A stretch of DNA of 33,769 nt from Candidatus Woesearchaeota archaeon (GCA_016187465.1 JACPJQ010000004.1:71092-104860); one strand, 5' to 3'; counted from the stretch's first letter, positions 1 through 7,792 are shown. Program-made: numbers and translations. Notes: generated from the sequence alone by a model not told the origin.

Positions 1-850
1 CTTTTGCAGTTCCGGGCCCTACTCTTGAAAATTCTGATGTCAGAAAGCTCTGCAAGGTTCGTGATTCTGTCCATCTCAGCTTGTCCATCAGCATTCCAAG
101 CTCTATCCCGTATGGATGCGGCTTGATTTCCTTAGGCTCAGAAGGCAGTTTATCGGTTGCTCTGGCATAAATAACCTGCTCTGACTTAGGATTTGAGTAA
201 ATAATTGTGATATGCGGGTTAATGACTGCCGTTTGCTTTAAGTATTCGTCAACAGACTGGCTGCCTTTAAGATATTCTGCCTCCAAGTCAATCTCAACTC
301 TTGTGCCATGCTCTTTTGGCCATTCAACTGTCTCTTCCTTTGCAATCATTGGCTTATTGGTTTGGGTATCTATGTTAAGCTCATAGTAGAAAGCAGGCTC
401 TTTTTTTGAAACCCTTGAAGTTATTTTCACTGGCTTTCCTGTTGTGAGTTGGGCGTATAAAACAGCGGCGCTTATTCCTATGCCCTGCTGGCCCCGCGCC
501 TGCTTTAAAGTGTGGAATTTGCTGCCGTAAAGCAGCTTGGCAAATATATTCGGGATTTGCTTTTTCACTATGCCGGGGCCGTTGTCCTCAATAACAGCTT
601 TATACTTGAATTCAGCCATCTGTATGATTTCGACGCTGATTTCCGGCAGTATCCTTGCCTCTTCGCAGGCATCAAGGGAGTTGTCAACAGCTTCTTTTAC
701 AGCCATGAGCAAAGCCTTTCTCTTGTTGTCAAAGCCCAAAAGATGCCTGTTTTTGGTAAAGAATTCTGCTACTGAAATTTCTTTCTGCCTTTTAGCCAGC
801 TCATATGCTATCGGCAATTCCTTTGTTTCTGAAACTTGCTCTTTTGGCAT
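1..850 (-). CDS. top6B: DNA topoisomerase VI subunit B (N-terminal part, cut by window edge)
   Basis: This is the ATPase subunit of the type IIB topoisomerase, which passes one DNA duplex through another to relieve supercoils and unlink chromosomes. The reading frame starts at ATG 850 and is open to base 1, giving about 283 residues of a protein that is usually 500-600 long. GHKL ATPase motifs are clear: the N-box around E53-N57 ([12 protein letters not shown]), D89-NGPGI and the glycine-rich GQQGIGIS at 120-127. The start follows the KH-protein stop by one base, with GGAG about 10 bases upstream, so it is the last visible gene of the RIO1-KH-Top6B operon. The transducer domain and Top6A would lie outside the window. 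Confidence 0.96.
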   Translation of the reverse strand, partial: MPKEQVSETKELPIAYELAKRQKEISVAEFFTKNRHLLGFDNKRKALLMAVKEAVDNSLDACEEARILPEISVEIIQMAEFKYKAVIEDNGPGIVKKQIPNIFAKLLYGSKFHTLKQARGQQGIGISAAVLYAQLTTGKPVKITSRVSKKEPAFYYELNIDTQTNKPMIAKEETVEWPKEHGTRVEIDLEAEYLKGSQSVDEYLKQTAVINPHITIIYSNPKSEQVIYARATDKLPSEPKEIKPHPYGIELGMLMDKLRWTESRTLQSFLTSEFSRVGPGTAK

Positions 851-851
851 A

Positions 852-1394
852 TCACATCTCCATTACTGCCCTTCTCTTCAGCTCTCTTCTTCGTTTCTCA
901 AGCCATTTGTATACATTTGCATGCGTTGAGCCCCTTAGCAATGACTCTACTGCGCGCCTTGCGTCAGAAGCTGATTCAGGCAGTCCTATAACGCTTATTG
1001 TTTTTCCGAAAACAGAGATGCTGCATTCTGTCAGTTCCTCTATGAGCCTTCGGGATTTGCCTTCCTTGCCTATAACCCTTCCTTTCAGGCGAAGCATTGA
1101 TTCCTTGGACTTGGCAAACTCGTTCAAGTCCACAACCTCAAAAATGTACTCAGGCTTAAGCAAAAGCCTTGCAATTTCCGGGTTGAATCCTCTGCCAACT
1201 GCTTTTATTATCTCCCTTGCCGTGTAAAGCCCGAGAGCATCTTCTCCCGAAATGAAAACGTCGCCCTCTTTAGAGTCTATATCAAGCTTTGTTTTTGTGG
1301 CTTCCTCTATCTCCTTTTTAACGCTGCCTTCCTTCCCTATAATGACAGCCACCCTGTTCCTCGGAACTTTTAACTCATAAGAATATTCTACCAT
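852..1394 (-). CDS. KH-domain RNA-binding protein, archaeal Pno1/Dim2 homologue
   Basis: This 180-residue protein has two KH domains. The first contains [15 protein letters not shown] and the second [15 protein letters not shown]; both have the GxxG loop that grips single-stranded RNA. Archaeal members of the family (Pno1/Dim2-like) assist 16S rRNA 3'-end maturation and start-site selection. I place the start at ATG 1394. An in-frame TTG at 1415 would add seven residues, but an AT-rich TATA-like stretch at about 1422-1438 puts the transcript start close to 1400, which favours a leaderless ATG. It lies between the RIO1 kinase gene and top6B, a neighbourhood common in archaea and consistent with small-subunit biogenesis. 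Confidence 0.93.
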   Translation of the reverse strand: MVEYSYELKVPRNRVAVIIGKEGSVKKEIEEATKTKLDIDSKEGDVFISGEDALGLYTAREIIKAVGRGFNPEIARLLLKPEYIFEVVDLNEFAKSKESMLRLKGRVIGKEGKSRRLIEELTECSISVFGKTISVIGLPESASDARRAVESLLRGSTHANVYKWLEKRRRELKRRAVMEM

Positions 1395-1606
1395 TTTATT
1401 CAATTGAAATTGCAAATTGTTTTTAAGTTTATTTATTTTATTGGATTTTACTCAATATTTGTTGCAAGTTCTGTTGTTTTAGATGTGAATTTAATGTTAT
1501 AGTTAATTGTTTCTTATTTCTTACACAACGCATTAAACGCCTTTGCCATTACTTTTAAATTTAAAAAATACTGAATAATTTTTTATCTAATTTTTATAGT
1601 TATTTT

Positions 1607-2323
1607 TTATTTTCCGGTAATCTGGGCTTTGACCTTTTTATCGTCTAATTTTAAACCGATTTTTTTGAAAAAAGTGCATACATTTCTTACGTCTCTCTCC
1701 AAGTACTCGTTTGCCCTTGAGCTGTCCAACGGCATGCACTGCGAAAAATCAATAAAAACCGGCTTTTCATTATAGTTGAGAATATTAAAAGCTGACAGGT
1801 CCGCATGAACCAGTCCGGCTTTATGTAGTTTTTTCATATTGGCAATTATTTTATCGAAAAAATCCTTTGGATTTTTTGGAAGCTCATCCTTAAGCTTTGG
1901 AGCTATAATTCCATCATCTCCGATAAACTCAAGCACCAGCACGTGGTTGGAAAAGGTCAATGGAGTCGGAACGCTGACATTAGCCTGCCTTGCTTTCAGT
2001 ATATTTCTGTATTCCCTCTGCACCCATGAGAATATGATATTTCTTTTTCCTCTTTTGATACTCAAAAATCTTTTGTCATCTTTTATATAATCATACATTC
2101 TGTTGAAATCACAAGTTTCCAATCTGTAAATCTTGACCATGACCCTTGTGCCGTCTTTCCTTAAAGCGGAAAATACATTGCTTTCCTTTCCGATTGATAT
2201 AGGGCTTTCCAAGCCTTCAAAATGACCTTGAGTCATCAGTTTGTAGATGGTTCTCTGAGTGAACTGGTCAAATACATCCCCCCAAGTCTTGAAATCTTCC
2301 TTTGGCTTTGATTTTTTTGACAT
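1607..2323 (-). CDS. rio1: RIO1-type serine/threonine protein kinase/ATPase
   Basis: RIO1 acts as an ATPase/kinase in the late steps of small ribosomal subunit maturation. The 238-residue protein has the family motifs in order: glycine-rich loop SIGKESNVFSA at 43-53, ATP-binding lysine K64 in VMVKIYR, catalytic loop HADLSAFN at 173-180 with D175 and N180, and the metal-binding aspartate D192 in IDFSQ. Length is normal for an archaeal RIO1. A TATA-like TTTAAATATCT (minus strand, about 2343-2355) lies about 25 bases before ATG 2323, so the mRNA probably has almost no leader. About 210 AT-rich bases separate it from the KH gene, which has its own TATA-like stretch. Confidence 0.96.
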   Translation of the reverse strand: MSKKSKPKEDFKTWGDVFDQFTQRTIYKLMTQGHFEGLESPISIGKESNVFSALRKDGTRVMVKIYRLETCDFNRMYDYIKDDKRFLSIKRGKRNIIFSWVQREYRNILKARQANVSVPTPLTFSNHVLVLEFIGDDGIIAPKLKDELPKNPKDFFDKIIANMKKLHKAGLVHADLSAFNILNYNEKPVFIDFSQCMPLDSSRANEYLERDVRNVCTFFKKIGLKLDDKKVKAQITGK

Positions 2324-2532
2324 GGCTGCCTAGAATAAAACCAGATATTTAAGGGTATCTTAGTTACTCATTAAATCTTGAATTAATAATACATATTAAA
2401 TAAGTAAATACATATTTTTTATAAGTATGATATTATAGTAAGTAAGTAAAAAAATTTATTATATAAGTAACAAATGTCAAATTTTGTTATATTTTTATTA
2501 TACTACTCTAAAATAGTTAAAACACCGAAAGA

Positions 2533-2543
2533 TTTATATATAA
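2533..2543 (+). promoter_or_regulatory. TATA box of the 2563-2646 RNA candidate
   Basis: TTTATATATAA preceded by purines (CGAAAGA) matches an archaeal BRE/TATA element. No start codon lies at the expected transcription start (about 2560-2566); instead a stretch ending in a strong hairpin follows. Confidence 0.55.
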
Positions 2544-2562
2544 GTTCTATTCTACAGTAGTA

Positions 2563-2646
2563 ACATAACGTTGGGGATAATTTTTTAACATCTCAATCAC
2601 CTCTTTTTCCCTAGCAGGGCTTCGCAAGAAGCTTTGCTGGGGTTTT
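2563..2646 (+). ncRNA. Candidate small RNA ending in a 15-bp GNRA-capped hairpin
   Basis: Bases 2609-2623 pair with 2628-2642 (15 pairs, three of them G-U) around a GCAA tetraloop, and TTTTATAT follows. A weaker hairpin (about 2571-2597) precedes it. With the TATA box at 2533-2543 this forms a compact transcription unit of about 80 bases with no ORF. I do not recognise the family. Alternatives are a long 5' leader of the 2688 gene or a terminator-like structure from other transcripts. Confidence 0.4.
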
Positions 2647-2687
2647 ATATAAAAAATTTAAATAGAGATTATGGTTATTTTCATAAA

Positions 2688-2948
2688 ATGCAGGCAGTGG
2701 ATTTAAGTGCGAGCTATTTAGAAAGATTGGCAGATGATTCTATAACTGATGATGGCAAACTTGATGCATGGATTCAGCTTAATAGAAGTTTCATAATTTT
2801 AGACGTAGGTCCACATAAAATTTACGAGTTATCAGTACGTCGTTACAACTCTGAAAAAGACAAATATACAAAATCAGTTAAGAAAAATGACAAAGTTGAT
2901 GCTTTAATAAGAGAGATAGATGCTAGGTTAGCGAGGTTAAGTCGATAA
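2688..2948 (+). CDS. Small hypothetical protein, 86 aa
   Basis: Not recognised. From ATG 2688 the product is 86 residues, hydrophilic, mixed charge, with likely helices at both ends (SASYLERLADD near the N-terminus; DKVDALIREIDARLARL at the C-terminus) and a beta-rich middle (SFIILDVGPHKIYELSVRRY). A frame extension to TTG 2634 would run back through the RNA hairpin and the TATA-like run TTTTATATAAAAAATTTAAA (2643-2662), so I reject it. That TATA lies about 27-30 bases before ATG 2688, indicating a leaderless or nearly leaderless mRNA. No membrane segment or signal peptide. Confidence 0.6.
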   Translation: MQAVDLSASYLERLADDSITDDGKLDAWIQLNRSFIILDVGPHKIYELSVRRYNSEKDKYTKSVKKNDKVDALIREIDARLARLSR

Positions 2949-3007
2949 TCTTAGACCAAAACATTAAAAAAGTTTATAAATAACTCGCATTTACTTTACT
3001 AATAACA

Positions 3008-3220
3008 ATGAAACCAAGTGAAATAAATTATTATTTAAAGAGGCTTGGTACGCAAGAGCCGGGTACTTTAGGTAGAATATCAGAATATACGGGAAAAAGA
3101 GTGTATCCCATTCTTTCTGGAGGAGTTATTGTTTATATGTCTGAGGTTCCTCCTACATTGCTGGAACAAGTGTTACGAAACAAAGCAGATAAAGTTATCT
3201 CGCTAGACTGGCATTTATGA
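3008..3220 (+). CDS. Small hypothetical protein, 70 aa
   Basis: Not recognised. The 70-residue product is basic at the N-terminus (MKPSEINYYLKRLG) and has a compact alpha/beta look with GGVIVYMSEVPPTLLEQVL in the middle. TTTATAAAT at about 2973-2981 sits some 30 bases before ATG 3008, supporting a short-leader mRNA of its own. It follows the 86-residue ORF by 59 bases on the same strand, so the two may be functionally related, but each appears to have its own promoter. Confidence 0.55.
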   Translation: MKPSEINYYLKRLGTQEPGTLGRISEYTGKRVYPILSGGVIVYMSEVPPTLLEQVLRNKADKVISLDWHL

Positions 3221-3244
3221 GAAATTTCTTTGCCCAAACAAACC

Positions 3245-3252
3245 TTTATATA
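3245..3252 (+). promoter_or_regulatory. TATA box of the 3274 RNA candidate
   Basis: TTTATATA centred at about 3249 predicts a transcript start at about 3274, which is exactly where the closing stem of the downstream structured RNA begins. No ATG follows at that position. Confidence 0.6.
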
Positions 3253-3273
3253 CAACCCTATCTTTCCATTTAT

Positions 3274-3352
3274 TGCCCGTCACGAGAGTACCAAATGGAG
3301 CTCACGATAAATTCAAGCAATGAGCTTTGGGGTTAGTGTTACGGGCAGCATA
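3274..3352 (+). ncRNA. Structured small RNA candidate, H/ACA-like single hairpin
   Basis: A 7-bp closing stem TGCCCGT (3274-3280) / ACGGGCA (3341-3347) extends by CAC/GTG (3281-3283/3336-3338, TT bulge). An asymmetric internal loop follows (GAGAGTA 3284-3290 / GGTTA 3331-3335), then upper stems CCAA/TTGG (3291-3294/3327-3330) and AGCTCA/TGAGCT (3299-3304/3321-3326). ATA at 3350-3352 is a possible ANA box about 14 bases from the internal loop. This is the general plan of an archaeal H/ACA pseudouridylation guide. I see no clear kink-turn, so the family call is tentative; it is not a tRNA (no T-arm or anticodon arm). Confidence 0.5.
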
Positions 3353-3370
3353 TTAATGATTAAAAAGCAT

Positions 3371-3466
3371 TAGAACAAAATTATCATCATTATCATTCAT
3401 TATTGTTGATTTGAATTTAGTGTCAATAAAGTAAAGTATTGGGCTAATTTAAGATAACTTGTTCTA
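3371..3466 (+). other. Possible third RNA fold between two hairpin RNAs
   Basis: TAGAACAA (3371-3378) pairs perfectly with TTGTTCTA (3459-3466), and TTATC/GATAA (3381-3385/3453-3457) continues the stem after a small internal loop; an inner TTATTG/CAATAA pair is possible. It is AT-rich and has no obvious promoter, so chance is a real alternative. No ORF is present here. Confidence 0.25.
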
Positions 3467-3488
3467 AATGCCAAGAAAATTTAAATTT

Positions 3489-3558
3489 GAGGAAGCTATT
3501 ATGTTCATCAGTTCAGCTTATTCAAGGAACTTACTGGTTAGGTAGCTTCTTCTGTACA
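3489..3558 (+). ncRNA. H/ACA-like guide RNA candidate directly upstream of dnaG
   Basis: A 10-bp lower stem (3489-3498 with 3543-3552, one G-U) encloses an internal loop (3499-3506 / 3539-3542), an upper stem ATCAG/CTGGT (3507-3511/3534-3538), a CTTA bulge (3530-3533) and a TTC/GAA stem (3512-3514/3527-3529) with a 12-base loop. ACA occurs at 3556-3558, exactly three bases after the lower stem, which is the diagnostic spacing of H/ACA RNAs. A TATA-like AATTTAAATTT is too close to be its promoter, so it may be processed from a dnaG leader transcript. A kink-turn is not evident. The alternative is a regulatory hairpin in the dnaG 5' UTR. Confidence 0.45.
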
Positions 3559-3571
3559 CGGAGGGATTTAA

Positions 3572-4822
3572 ATGGGAAAGATAAGCCCGGTAGGGGCAAA
3601 ATATATAATTCATTCAAACATTGATATTGAGGGAGTAGTTGACAGGCCAGATGTAATCGGGGCCATATTTGGGCAGACAGAAGGGCTTCTTGGAGCTGAT
3701 CTTGAGCTGAGAGAGCTCCAGAAATCAGGCAGGATTGGAAGGATTGAAGTCAACACAGAAACAAGAACAGGAAAAACAAAAGGCACGATAATAATACCGT
3801 CTTCTCTAGACAAAGCTGAAACCTCCATAGTTGGGGCTGCTTTGGAGATAATCCAAAGAATAGGGCCTTGCAATGCAAAGCTTGAAGTTACAAACATAGA
3901 AGATGTAAGGATAAGCAAGAGAAGCATGGTTGTTGAAAGAGCGAAGGAGCTCTTGAAGAAAATGATGGAAAACACAATGCCAGACTCGCAGGAACTTGCA
4001 GATGAAGTGACCGCATCTGTCAGGGTAATGGAGATTGTCGAGTATGGGAAAGACAGGCTGCCAGCAGGGCCCGCAATAGACGAAAGCGATGAGGTGATAG
4101 TTGTTGAAGGCAGAGCTGATGTATTGAACTTGCTAAAGCACGGGTTTAAGAATGCAATTGCGATCAACGGAACTTCAGTGCCTGAAACAATAATAGAATT
4201 ATGCGGAAAGAAAGTAGTGACGGTTTTTGTTGACGGCGACAGAGGCGGAAATCTAATAATAAAGGAATTGACTATGGTAGCTGACATTGATTTTGTTACA
4301 AAAGCTCCTGATGGAAAGGAAGTTGAGGAGATAACCACGAAAGAGATACATAAGGCATTGAGGAGCAGGATTTCGGGGGAGCAGGCAAAGCTTGAGCTTT
4401 CAAGGGAGCCTGAAAGAACTGCAATGGAGCTTGTAAAAAGGCACCCGCAGCAGCATCAGCATCAGCAGCAATTCCAGAGGCCTATGCAGCGCCCTTACCA
4501 GCCTGCGCCTAACATAAGAAGAGTGCAGCTCTCAAATGAGGAAAAAAATGCGTTTAAGACGATGCTTGAGGAGCTGATAGGCACGAGAGGAGCTGAGATA
4601 CTTGACAGCAAGCTTTCCATTTTAGGAAAAGTGCCGGTAAGTGAAATCCAAACAACCCTGAAAAGCATACACAATGCCCATGCTGTTGTTTTTGACGGCA
4701 GCATTGAAAGGGAGATAGTCAGGTCCGCCGAAGAGAGCAATGTAAAGTTTCTGATTGGCATGGATTCAAAGGTCAGGCAGAACGAGACAAGGGTCAATTT
4801 GTTGACTGTGAGTGAATTGTGA
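3572..4822 (+). CDS. dnaG: Archaeal DnaG (TOPRIM primase-like, exosome-associated)
   Basis: Archaeal DnaG has a TOPRIM core and is best known as a stable subunit of the RNA exosome that aids poly(A)-rich RNA degradation; weak primase activity is also reported for the family. The 416-residue product shows the N-terminal domain ([20 protein letters not shown]), the TOPRIM glutamate motif VVEGRAD at about 179-185 and DGDRGG at 221-226. A His/Gln/Pro-rich linker (about residues 290-314, [10 protein letters not shown]) joins the core to the C-terminal domain. ATG 3572 follows GGAGGG at 3560-3565 with normal spacing. The RNA candidate at 3489-3558 ends just before this site. Confidence 0.96.
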   Translation: MGKISPVGAKYIIHSNIDIEGVVDRPDVIGAIFGQTEGLLGADLELRELQKSGRIGRIEVNTETRTGKTKGTIIIPSSLDKAETSIVGAALEIIQRIGPCNAKLEVTNIEDVRISKRSMVVERAKELLKKMMENTMPDSQELADEVTASVRVMEIVEYGKDRLPAGPAIDESDEVIVVEGRADVLNLLKHGFKNAIAINGTSVPETIIELCGKKVVTVFVDGDRGGNLIIKELTMVADIDFVTKAPDGKEVEEITTKEIHKALRSRISGEQAKLELSREPERTAMELVKRHPQQHQHQQQFQRPMQRPYQPAPNIRRVQLSNEEKNAFKTMLEELIGTRGAEILDSKLSILGKVPVSEIQTTLKSIHNAHAVVFDGSIEREIVRSAEESNVKFLIGMDSKVRQNETRVNLLTVSEL

Positions 4823-4823
4823 T

Positions 4824-5075
4824 TTATTTATTTTTTATTTCCTTTACCCTACCTTCTAAATTTAACTCCAATTGTTGATCGTGTTTTCCAAAAATTTCAT
4901 CAAAATTTGCAGGAGTAACTCTTATGGATTTTTCCTTAAGTCTTTCAATAGTTGCACGAAACATAGCTGCCGATATTGTAGGATTTTTAATCAAAAGCGC
5001 CTCTTTTTCGTCTGGATTTACAATAAAGCAATGCACCTTTATATTCGGGAGATTCTTGTAGTATTGCTCCTGCAT
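4824..5075 (-). CDS. Small hypothetical protein, 83 aa (possibly missing its start by frameshift)
   Basis: Not recognised. The frame encodes 83 hydrophilic residues with a plausible core (VHCFIVNPDEKEALLIKNP, then a helical AAMFRATIERLKEK). It ends next to the dnaG stop in convergent orientation. ATG 5075 has no ribosome binding site, and the frame is closed by TAA about 18 bases upstream. A good TATA (TTTATAAAT, 5157-5165) and AGGTGA (5142-5147) instead point to ATG 5133, which is in another frame (48 residues, 4987-5133). The real gene may therefore start at 5133 and shift frame near 5075-5095. I do not know which reading is translated. Confidence 0.45.
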   Translation of the reverse strand: MQEQYYKNLPNIKVHCFIVNPDEKEALLIKNPTISAAMFRATIERLKEKSIRVTPANFDEIFGKHDQQLELNLEGRVKEIKNK

Positions 5076-5169
5076 ATTGACGTAAACGAGTTAGATTCGC
5101 CACCATTAGATATTCTATGAAGCCGTATAACATAACAACCATCACCTATAATGTTATTTATAAACTTTT

Positions 5170-6357
5170 TTAAACCAAACTCTTGCTCAGACTATTCTCG
5201 CACTCTGGCAGCTTGTTCAGCTGGCAGAAATTTTCTTTTATGGTTTCTGCTGCATGAATTCCGCTGAATCTGACTTTATTGTTTATCAGGAAGGTCGGGA
5301 AAGACTTTATATTAAGCTCTTTTGTCAATGCATCGTCAGCAAAGTGTTTTTCAAACTTGACTTCCTTAAAAGCATTTAAGAACTCTTTCAGATTATTCTC
5401 TGCCTTTGTGCTGGCTTCGTCGCCTAAAATTACAAACAAATCGAGCTTGTTTTGAATATTGGTGCGTTTATGATAAAAAGATGAGCCAGCCGCATCATCA
5501 TTTAACAGACGGTTATCATCTTTTTTTGTGAATGCCTGCTTGAATTTTTCAAAGCCCGGATTTTTCGTGATATTCCCATCCATAATATACGCAGGCAACA
5601 TGTTCAGACTGAATCTTTCTGCAATTGACATTCCTATTTCTGTATTGTAATCAATTTCATTTGCATTAATATTCCCAAACCAGTTTTCAAGGATTCCAAG
5701 AACTCTCTGCGTATCGCAATTAAAGCAGTTTTTTCTGTCGTTTATCACAAGCACATTTGTTTTTTGAATTTCCACAAATTCGCACTTTGCGTTTTCAGTG
5801 CCCGGAAGCACGCAGATTCCCCCCCTCCCTTCCTTATTACAATCTGAATTTGAATTGCATGCGGCGACAAAATCTGCAGCATTTATTTTTTGCTGCGGCT
5901 CACTGCCTTTGAATGAGGAATAGGAAAAATAGATAATTAAAGCAAGAATAATCAATATCGTAGCATACTTGAAGAATCTGCCGCCTTTTTTTTCCTCAAT
6001 GTATTCTGGTTTTGGCTTTTCAGCAGCAGTTTCTTCTGTTATTTTTTGCTCTGTTTTTTGAGGTTGGACTTGCAAATGCTCCTCAGGCTCGTCATGAATC
6101 ACTTTCAGCTTTATCTTTTCGGACTCCTTTTCTTCTGCCGCCTCAGGACTTTTTTGTTTTTGTTCATCCTGCTTTTCTGCCGCCTGCTGCGATGCATTGT
6201 TCGGCTCATCTGCATGTGCCACTATTTCATCGAGTTTTTTGCCTATTCTGTCCTTGCCTTTCTCAAACTCCTCTTTGCTTATGACCTCAGCCTCAAAGCT
6301 TTCTTTAAGAAATCTTAGTTCCTGCTCTAGCCTTTCTTTTTGTGTCTTATCGTCCAT
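5170..6357 (-). CDS. Membrane-anchored tandem thioredoxin-fold protein
   Basis: From ATG 6357 (MDDKTQKER) the product has 395 residues; an ATG at 6411 is possible, but a TATA-like GATTTATCT at about 6385-6395 lies between the two and favours the shorter form. Order: a SHOCT-like helical segment (LRFLKESFEAEVISKEEFEKG), a long charged Glu/Lys/Gln-rich linker, one transmembrane helix (KYATILIILALIIYFSYSS), then an outer region. That region has a thioredoxin-like fold with CFNC and the cis-proline segment NMLPAYIM, followed by a second fold with SFPTFLINN but no CxxC. Two further cysteines pair-like (CNSNSDC, GGICVL) precede the first fold. Likely a disulfide oxidoreductase of the cell surface; the partner is unknown. 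Confidence 0.75.
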   Translation of the reverse strand: MDDKTQKERLEQELRFLKESFEAEVISKEEFEKGKDRIGKKLDEIVAHADEPNNASQQAAEKQDEQKQKSPEAAEEKESEKIKLKVIHDEPEEHLQVQPQKTEQKITEETAAEKPKPEYIEEKKGGRFFKYATILIILALIIYFSYSSFKGSEPQQKINAADFVAACNSNSDCNKEGRGGICVLPGTENAKCEFVEIQKTNVLVINDRKNCFNCDTQRVLGILENWFGNINANEIDYNTEIGMSIAERFSLNMLPAYIMDGNITKNPGFEKFKQAFTKKDDNRLLNDDAAGSSFYHKRTNIQNKLDLFVILGDEASTKAENNLKEFLNAFKEVKFEKHFADDALTKELNIKSFPTFLINNKVRFSGIHAAETIKENFCQLNKLPECENSLSKSLV

Positions 6358-6475
6358 TAAAATCTTTGGATTGCAGAAGTAAGGTAATAGATAAATCTTT
6401 CTAATAATCATGAATATTTTTATTACTATAGAGTTTCAATAAAAGCATTTATAATATTGAAGGGGTTACCTCCTC

Positions 6476-7792
6476 ATGTATGACATCCTCATAGGCAGGA
6501 GCGAGGCTGAAAAGGAGAAGTATGGCACTCAAGGCTCAGTATTTCTTGGCAAGCATTATGTGAAGATGGGGCAAACGGTTTCTTTGTCGAATAATGTTTA
6601 TCTTGATGTTTCTAAATCGCATGTTGTTTTTGTGGTCGGCAAGCGCGGGTCCGGAAAAAGCTATAGCATGGGCGTTATTGCTGAGGGAATCTATGATTTG
6701 CCTGAGGAAATCAAGAAAAACCTTTCTGTGGTTATGCTAGATACAATGGGGATATACTGGACTATGAAGTACCCTAACACCAAGGAAAAAGGGCTGCTGG
6801 ATTTCTGGGAGCTTGAAGGCAAAGGCATAAATGTGAATATTTTCACTCCAATTGGCTTTTACAATGAATATAAGGAGAAGGGAATTCCGGCTGATTTCCC
6901 ATTTTCCATAAAAACTAGCGAGATAAATGCTGAAGAATGGTGCATGATTTTCAATATTTTGGTAACAGAGCCGATTGGAATTCTGATTGAAAGGATTATT
7001 AACAATTTAAAAGAGAGCAACGCTGATTACGACATCAAAGACATAGTAAAGGCTGTTGAAGCTGATGACAGGTCCGAGAGAAATATAAAAGATGCTGTTA
7101 TAAACAGATTTTTGGTTGCTGATAGATGGGGGCTCTTCAGCAAAGAAGGAACTTTAATAGAAGATATTGTCATACCTGGGCAGATAAGTATTTTGGACGT
7201 GAGCGCCTACACAACAACCAGCGGAGCTGAAAACCTAAGAAGCTTGGTTATCGGGCTGGTTTCTCAAAAATTGTTTGTTCAAAGAATGGTTGTAAGAAAG
7301 GCAGAGGAGGAGGCAGCCATAAGCGAAGAAATCCATTTTTTTGAGGAGGAAAAGGAAGAAAAAAAGGAGCCGATAGTGTGGCTTGTGATTGACGAAGCGC
7401 ATGAATTTCTGCCGATTAAAGGCAAAACTCCGGCAACAGCGCCCTTGATTACCATACTTAGGGAAGGAAGGCAGCCGGGAATTTCCCTTGTTTTGGCATC
7501 GCAGCAGCCTGGCAAGATACACAGCGATGTAATCACCCAATCTGATATTGTCATTGCCCACAGGATAACCGCAAACGCAGATGTGCAGGCTTTGGGCGGC
7601 TTAATGCAGAGCTATATGCGCGAAGGCCTTGACAAGCAGCTTAATATGCTGCCAACAGAAGAAGGCGCTGCAATTGTATTTGATGACCTAAATGAAAAGT
7701 TGTATCCAATAAGGGTAAGGCCAAGATACTCATGGCACGGGGGCTCTGCTCCAACTGCATTGCCTAAACTTAAGAAAGTGTTTGAGATTTAG
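6476..7792 (+). CDS. HerA-like ATPase (DUF87 family)
   Basis: The 438-residue protein belongs to the HerA/FtsK-like superfamily of hexameric DNA-translocating ATPases. Walker A VGKRGSGKS is at about 54-62, Walker B VWLVIDEAHEF at about 300-310, and the sensor/arginine-finger region LASQQPGKIHSDVITQSDIVIAHRI follows. The N-terminal HAS-barrel is short. An acidic insert (about 277-298, rich in E and K) precedes Walker B. Classical HerA works with NurA in end resection beside Mre11-Rad50; none of those genes is nearby, so this may be one of the HerA paralogues of other function. It is monocistronic here, and the stop is TAG. Confidence 0.85.
   Translation: MYDILIGRSEAEKEKYGTQGSVFLGKHYVKMGQTVSLSNNVYLDVSKSHVVFVVGKRGSGKSYSMGVIAEGIYDLPEEIKKNLSVVMLDTMGIYWTMKYPNTKEKGLLDFWELEGKGINVNIFTPIGFYNEYKEKGIPADFPFSIKTSEINAEEWCMIFNILVTEPIGILIERIINNLKESNADYDIKDIVKAVEADDRSERNIKDAVINRFLVADRWGLFSKEGTLIEDIVIPGQISILDVSAYTTTSGAENLRSLVIGLVSQKLFVQRMVVRKAEEEAAISEEIHFFEEEKEEKKEPIVWLVIDEAHEFLPIKGKTPATAPLITILREGRQPGISLVLASQQPGKIHSDVITQSDIVIAHRITANADVQALGGLMQSYMREGLDKQLNMLPTEEGAAIVFDDLNEKLYPIRVRPRYSWHGGSAPTALPKLKKVFEI

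Noticed and set aside
2395-2475. Repeated AAGTA in AT-rich DNA as a replication origin
   Set aside because: The spacing is irregular, there is no ORB-like element and no Orc1/Cdc6 gene nearby; likely plain AT-rich spacer.
3274-3348. tRNA gene at the 7-bp closing stem
   Set aside because: The outer stem has acceptor-like length, but there is no T-arm consensus (GGTTCRA), no anticodon arm with U33, and the inner stem is in the wrong place.
3270-3560. RNase P or SRP RNA
   Set aside because: The length is right for RNase P, but I cannot find the conserved core segments of either RNA; simple guide-like hairpins fit better.
3610-4338. 242-codon minus-strand frame inside dnaG
   Set aside because: It is the complement of a clear DnaG coding sequence, Ser/Thr-rich and without domain signals; a shadow frame.
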